Shown one piece after another: positions 61,701 through 64,000 of a stretch of DNA of 64,000 bases; position 1 is the stretch's first letter, and each line of letters opens with the position of its first letter. The DNA is from Symsagittifera roscoffensis (taxonomy: Eukaryota; Xenacoelomorpha; Acoela; Convolutidae). The position numbers and the translations under genes were made by a program. The DNA lies in NCBI RefSeq assembly GCF_963678635.1, contig NC_087067.1, forward strand, positions 12,688,844-12,752,843, in the 5' to 3' direction. Below the pieces are notes generated by a model, which was not told where the DNA came from, did not search any database, and saw nothing but the letters and a program-made list of their open reading frames with translations.

Positions 61701-62465
61701 TTCATTTCAACAGCTATCAAGCTATAGTTGTGTGTGGAACACAAGAAAATCGCGTTGAGAAAAGGTGTTTCATCATCTTCGACTTCTTCGAAATCAATTT
61801 CACCTCTGATTTAGCCAGTGCTGATTTTCAATCTGGAATTTACATGGGAACTTTAGGCAAGTCAAATATTTTAATCTGCATAAATTATGCCATTTTTTTT
61901 CATGCATAATTTTTTCTACAATCGAGAAAAAGAACTGTCTGTCTTAATTTGAGTAATTTCAACTGATGAAAAAGTAGTTATTGAAAGCTACTGCACTAGA
62001 AAACTTTCTGCACATTTCTCGAAAGAGTTTTTCGTACATTTTTGAGTAAAAAATTTCACCATAGTTATTGTTCTTGTAGTTTGAACCATTTCAGGGGGTT
62101 ACACGTTACCTCGATCCGGACTAGACGTAAGACACTACCAAGACACTACCAACTTCGGAATTCCGGGAATTTGGGTGTTCGAATTGAGTCAAAATAATTC
62201 TGACCCCCTGGTTATTTCACCTTTTGACCTCAACATACGCTGCCCAGACGCCACTTTGAGCAAATCACATGCTTCTATGTTTTCAACTGGAGAGATCCTA
62301 ACTTTCGGACCCTGTCCAGCAATTGGAGGTGCCGGAGGACTGGTCGAGTTTTCCTTCAACGGGCGACAGGCTTTCAGAAAAAGAGTGCAAGCTGAGGATT
62401 TTGACGGGATTAATTTTGACTACGCAGTTGTGAAAATTCCAGAGTTTTGGGGCATACAAGACCAG
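58491..62465 (+). CDS. Secreted or membrane protein with NIDO domain, 5' part (4 supported exons)
   Basis: Exons 58491-58751, 60898-61198, 61464-61856 and 62095-62465 join in phase to 442 codons. Residues 1-24 form a signal peptide (MEVEICFILISIFFVNCFAV then FVATQ). The NIDO domain follows: FLLPFGPLHNDRFVDKRID, then TCNNAYICINKEY (the family's VNxNGFISF position), then SYQAIVVCG, CFIIFDFFEINFTS, SGIYMGTLGGYTL and NFGIPGIWVFEL, the last being the strong GVPGRWVFRV end signature. After it, IRCPDATLSKSHASMFSTGE and LTFGPCPAIGGAGGLVEFSF could be an Ig-like E-set domain as in mesh/SUSD2-type proteins (weak inference). Known: NIDO domains occur in nidogens, tectorins, mucin-4 and mesh. The 3' end is not resolved in this window, so the exact relative is unknown. 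Confidence 0.8.
58721..58830 (+). repeat. 54-bp tandem duplication of exon end and splice donor
   Basis: TGCATATATTTGTATAAACA at 58721 recurs at 58775 with a 2-base TA insertion (TGTATATAAACA). Both copies run through CAGGTAAGTCGTGACGACGA. Donors are at 58752 and 58808. The inserted TA creates an in-frame TAA (58791-58793), so use of the second donor would leave a premature stop. Confidence 0.92.
59208..59235 (+). repeat. Perfect 13-bp inverted repeat
   Basis: GTGCTGAAATTAC (59208-59220), loop AA, GTAATTTCAGCAC (59223-59235). Too short to name a family; no T-run follows, and it lies in an intron. Confidence 0.85.
60337..60710 (-). mobile_element. Family C MITE copy 3 (reverse orientation)
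   Basis: Starts CAGGCGCGGATTTTTCGAGG at 60337 and contains, reversed, the family's CGGCGCGCGCCTCCCCCTC block and ATCTCAAAATAGTAC phrase. Ends near a run of 15 G at 60691-60705. Confidence 0.65.
60898..61198 (+). CDS. NIDO-gene exon 2
   Basis: Acceptor TTCATGATAG, donor GTGAGT. Reads LMDFHDPDLQIIYPALGQYE, then CLDAADFYYQDFYEAEHICS, then SYEEKDLIVVEWNSQDG. The LDAADFYYQ region sits where NIDO domains have an APFWADVDT-like stretch. Phase 0 in, phase 1 out. The acceptor has a poor pyrimidine tract. Confidence 0.72.
61464..61856 (+). CDS. NIDO-gene exon 3
   Basis: Acceptor CGTTTTAAG, non-canonical donor GCAAGT at 61857. Reads VPVGEVNIEFDDVVARKLMG, then TFSFVATWYKVTN, then SYQAIVVCGTQENRVEKRCF, then DFFEINFTSDLASADFQSGI, then YMGTL. 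These are the NIDO core strands (F-VVTWDRVG, FQLVL, FAIFNYGDIQW, AGF). Phase 1 in and out. Confidence 0.85.
62095..62465 (+). CDS. NIDO-gene exon 4 (NIDO end and following domain)
   Basis: Acceptor ACCATTTCAG, donor GTTCAT (weak). Reads GGYTLPRSGLDVRHYQDTTN, then FGIPGIWVFELSQ, then SPFDLNIRCPDATLSKSHAS, then GPCPAIGGAGGLVEFSFNGR. If the weak donor is not used, the frame stops at TAG 62514-62516, giving a 458-residue protein. Confidence 0.8.
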
Positions 62466-62551
62466 GTTCATTTTTATCATAACCAATTTTTCGCAAAGCT
62501 GTGGCAGCAGTTGTAGGATCGGTGATCCTAACACTTTTTCCCCAAACTCAG

Positions 62552-62607
62552 ATTGTGATTGAGAGTTTTACCTTGACAACTGCATGCAGTACAATGGAAG
62601 TTATTGA
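62552..62607 (+). CDS. NIDO-gene exon 5, tentative
   Basis: Acceptor TTTTCCCCAAACTCAG (AG 62550-62551), donor GTACGT. Reads IVIESFTLTTACSTMEVI in phase with exon 4 across an 86-base intron. Short and without family-specific residues, so support is only splice-site and phase agreement. Confidence 0.35.
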
Positions 62608-63886
62608 GTACGTGGCTTTTTTTTTTCACTTAAAAAATAATAGAAAAGTACACAAACGGTCGAGTCCAAAATAAGTTTGAATCTTAAAAGAAGTAGTCCT
62701 TCAAGTAGCAGAAAACCCAAGTGAAGAGAGATCAGTCCTAACCCTAACCCCCCAAATGGAAACTAAGGAAGCTAACTTTATGAAACTTATACGACGGACA
62801 TGCAAAAATCTATACCCCTCGAAGGTTCCCGGAAGTGCAAATCGCCCTATTAGAACTCGGTAACTAGTGGTTGGAATGGGACCAAAAACTAATATGTTAT
62901 AAACCAAGTTGAGGGCAGCCTGGACATCTACTTTAGGTGTTATACCCCAAGCAAATAGTCCCCACCCTGACTCCCGGAAGACGTTTCTGGCGCCCCAGTG
63001 AACGCAGGTAGCCAAAATTTTTGGATATCATAGATACGGGCGAGATATTTCATGTGTTATCTTATGAGCCAAATCCGGCGGTTGGACCGGATGTAATTAG
63101 CACTTGTGAAAAACATCTCTTAACCCGGAAAAAGCCAATTTTTGCAAAATAGGCAGCGAGGGCACTTCGATTTTTTTGCAGCGATAGGCACTAGATGTAA
63201 GCTTCGAAAAAAGTCCCCTAGTGAGTAAAACCCCTCCGGCGATTCCTTCTGGTGTTACTAGCTTTTTCCTGGAAAAAAAGATGATGAACTTTAGAAATGG
63301 GATAACTTGGAAAGTTTTAACGGGCTCTGAATGGAACTTGATAGATAGGACTCCTTAAAATTTTTCAACCCGAATAGGGAAGGTTGACCCCTGGATGCCC
63401 TTTAAGTGACTTTTGGGCGTTTAGAAGCAAAACTGCGTAGGAAACCCCAAAATTAAACATGGAAGGTGGCGTATTCCTGAGCCACAACGTTTTGGAAAAG
63501 AGAAGCGGTCACCTTACTTATAATTGGGAGGGCACTTAACTACTGGGAACTAAAACGGAAGCTGAAAAAGATCTTACTTTTCTTTTGTAAAACAGAAGTA
63601 ATGGAACTAATTAAAGTGGACTTGGAAAATATGGGGACTTGGTTCAGCTTAGCTTGGCGAATGCTCTATTGAAAGAAGGTCAATCAGACAAAAGAAAGAT
63701 AGTCCCAGAAGAAAAAACGCAGCAATAGGAGCATGCCATGGGAGACGGAAAACAGAAATTTGGACGTAGAAAACTTGACTGTCTTCCTTTTCTTTTTTTG
63801 GTTTATTTTCATCCAGTCGTGCGGGTTTTTGACTGTGCTTCAGTCTCTGTTGAACAGTTTTTACTTGACTCGTGTATGTTGCTTGG
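62608..63886 (+). other. Unassigned region with distinct composition
   Basis: Less AT-rich and more purine-rich on the + strand than the rest of the window (GGAAAAAGCCAATTTTTGC, AAGTGGACTTGGAAAATATG). A 104-codon minus-strand frame (62701-63015) and several interrupted + strand frames are present; none matches a family I recognise. It may be intron, a decayed element, or both. Confidence 0.4.
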
Positions 63887-64000
63887 CAGAGGCGGATTTA
63901 GGGGAGGGCAGGGGGAAAACTCTTCTCAGGGATTTCCCTTTTGTACTATTTTGAGATATCCATTTTGGTGACGGAACCTGAAAATTTTGGTGACGGAACA
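63887..64000 (+). mobile_element. Family C MITE copy 4, cut by window end
   Basis: Starts CAGAGGCGGATTTAGGGGAG and contains TTTTGTACTATTTTGAGATA and TCCATTTTGGTGACGGA, as in copies 1 and 2. The 3' part is outside the window. Confidence 0.65.

Noticed and set aside
62734-62755. Telomere-like CCTAACCCTAACCC
   Set aside because: Only two units, with no array around them.

Overview
The window is nuclear genomic DNA from a metazoan, most likely an invertebrate. It is AT-rich, has long introns with T-rich acceptors ending in CAG or TAG, many tRNA-like SINE modules and short inverted-repeat transposons, a decayed Tc1/mariner copy, and two genes of animal type. I cannot place the species or phylum from sequence alone.

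Positions 93-50255 (+ strand) hold the 3' part of one large gene of the echinoderm microtubule-associated protein-like (EML) family. I reconstruct 17 exons. All 16 internal splice phases agree and they join into 1,320 uninterrupted codons plus a stop. The protein contains two consecutive HELP-TAPE units joined by an acidic, Ser-rich linker. This fits the multi-module EML5/EML6 type; the 5' end, and perhaps another module, lies left of the window. Coding exons make up only about 8% of the gene span. Introns 10 and 11, each about 11 kb, flank the 158-bp exon 11, and each is filled with its own satellite-like array: one with 1.15-1.83 kb higher-order units, the other with about 205-bp monomers.

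Positions 50256-58490 are intergenic and rich in dispersed repeats, with one weak isolated exon candidate. Positions 58491 to at least 62465 (+ strand) hold the 5' part of a second gene. It encodes a secreted or membrane protein with a signal peptide and a NIDO (nidogen-type) domain over four well-supported exons, one joined by a GC-AG intron. Its 3' end is unresolved. Positions 62620-63880 differ in composition and I cannot assign them.

Between exons I recognise: (A) a MITE family with AAGAGTCAATGAACG-type terminal inverted repeats, at least six copies plus fragments; (B) a composite family that starts with a small hairpin, carries a tRNA-like module in the middle and ends in a GCGAAGCGAAGCTTCGC-type hairpin; (C) a MITE family with CGGATYTAG-type ends, four copies; (D) a head-to-head pair of tRNA-derived SINEs; (E) a decayed Tc1/mariner element inside one copy of a 1.75-kb tandem duplication; (F) three unrelated satellite families; and several long fold-back structures. 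The two genes look functionally independent. The repeat families and intronic satellites are the most unusual content.
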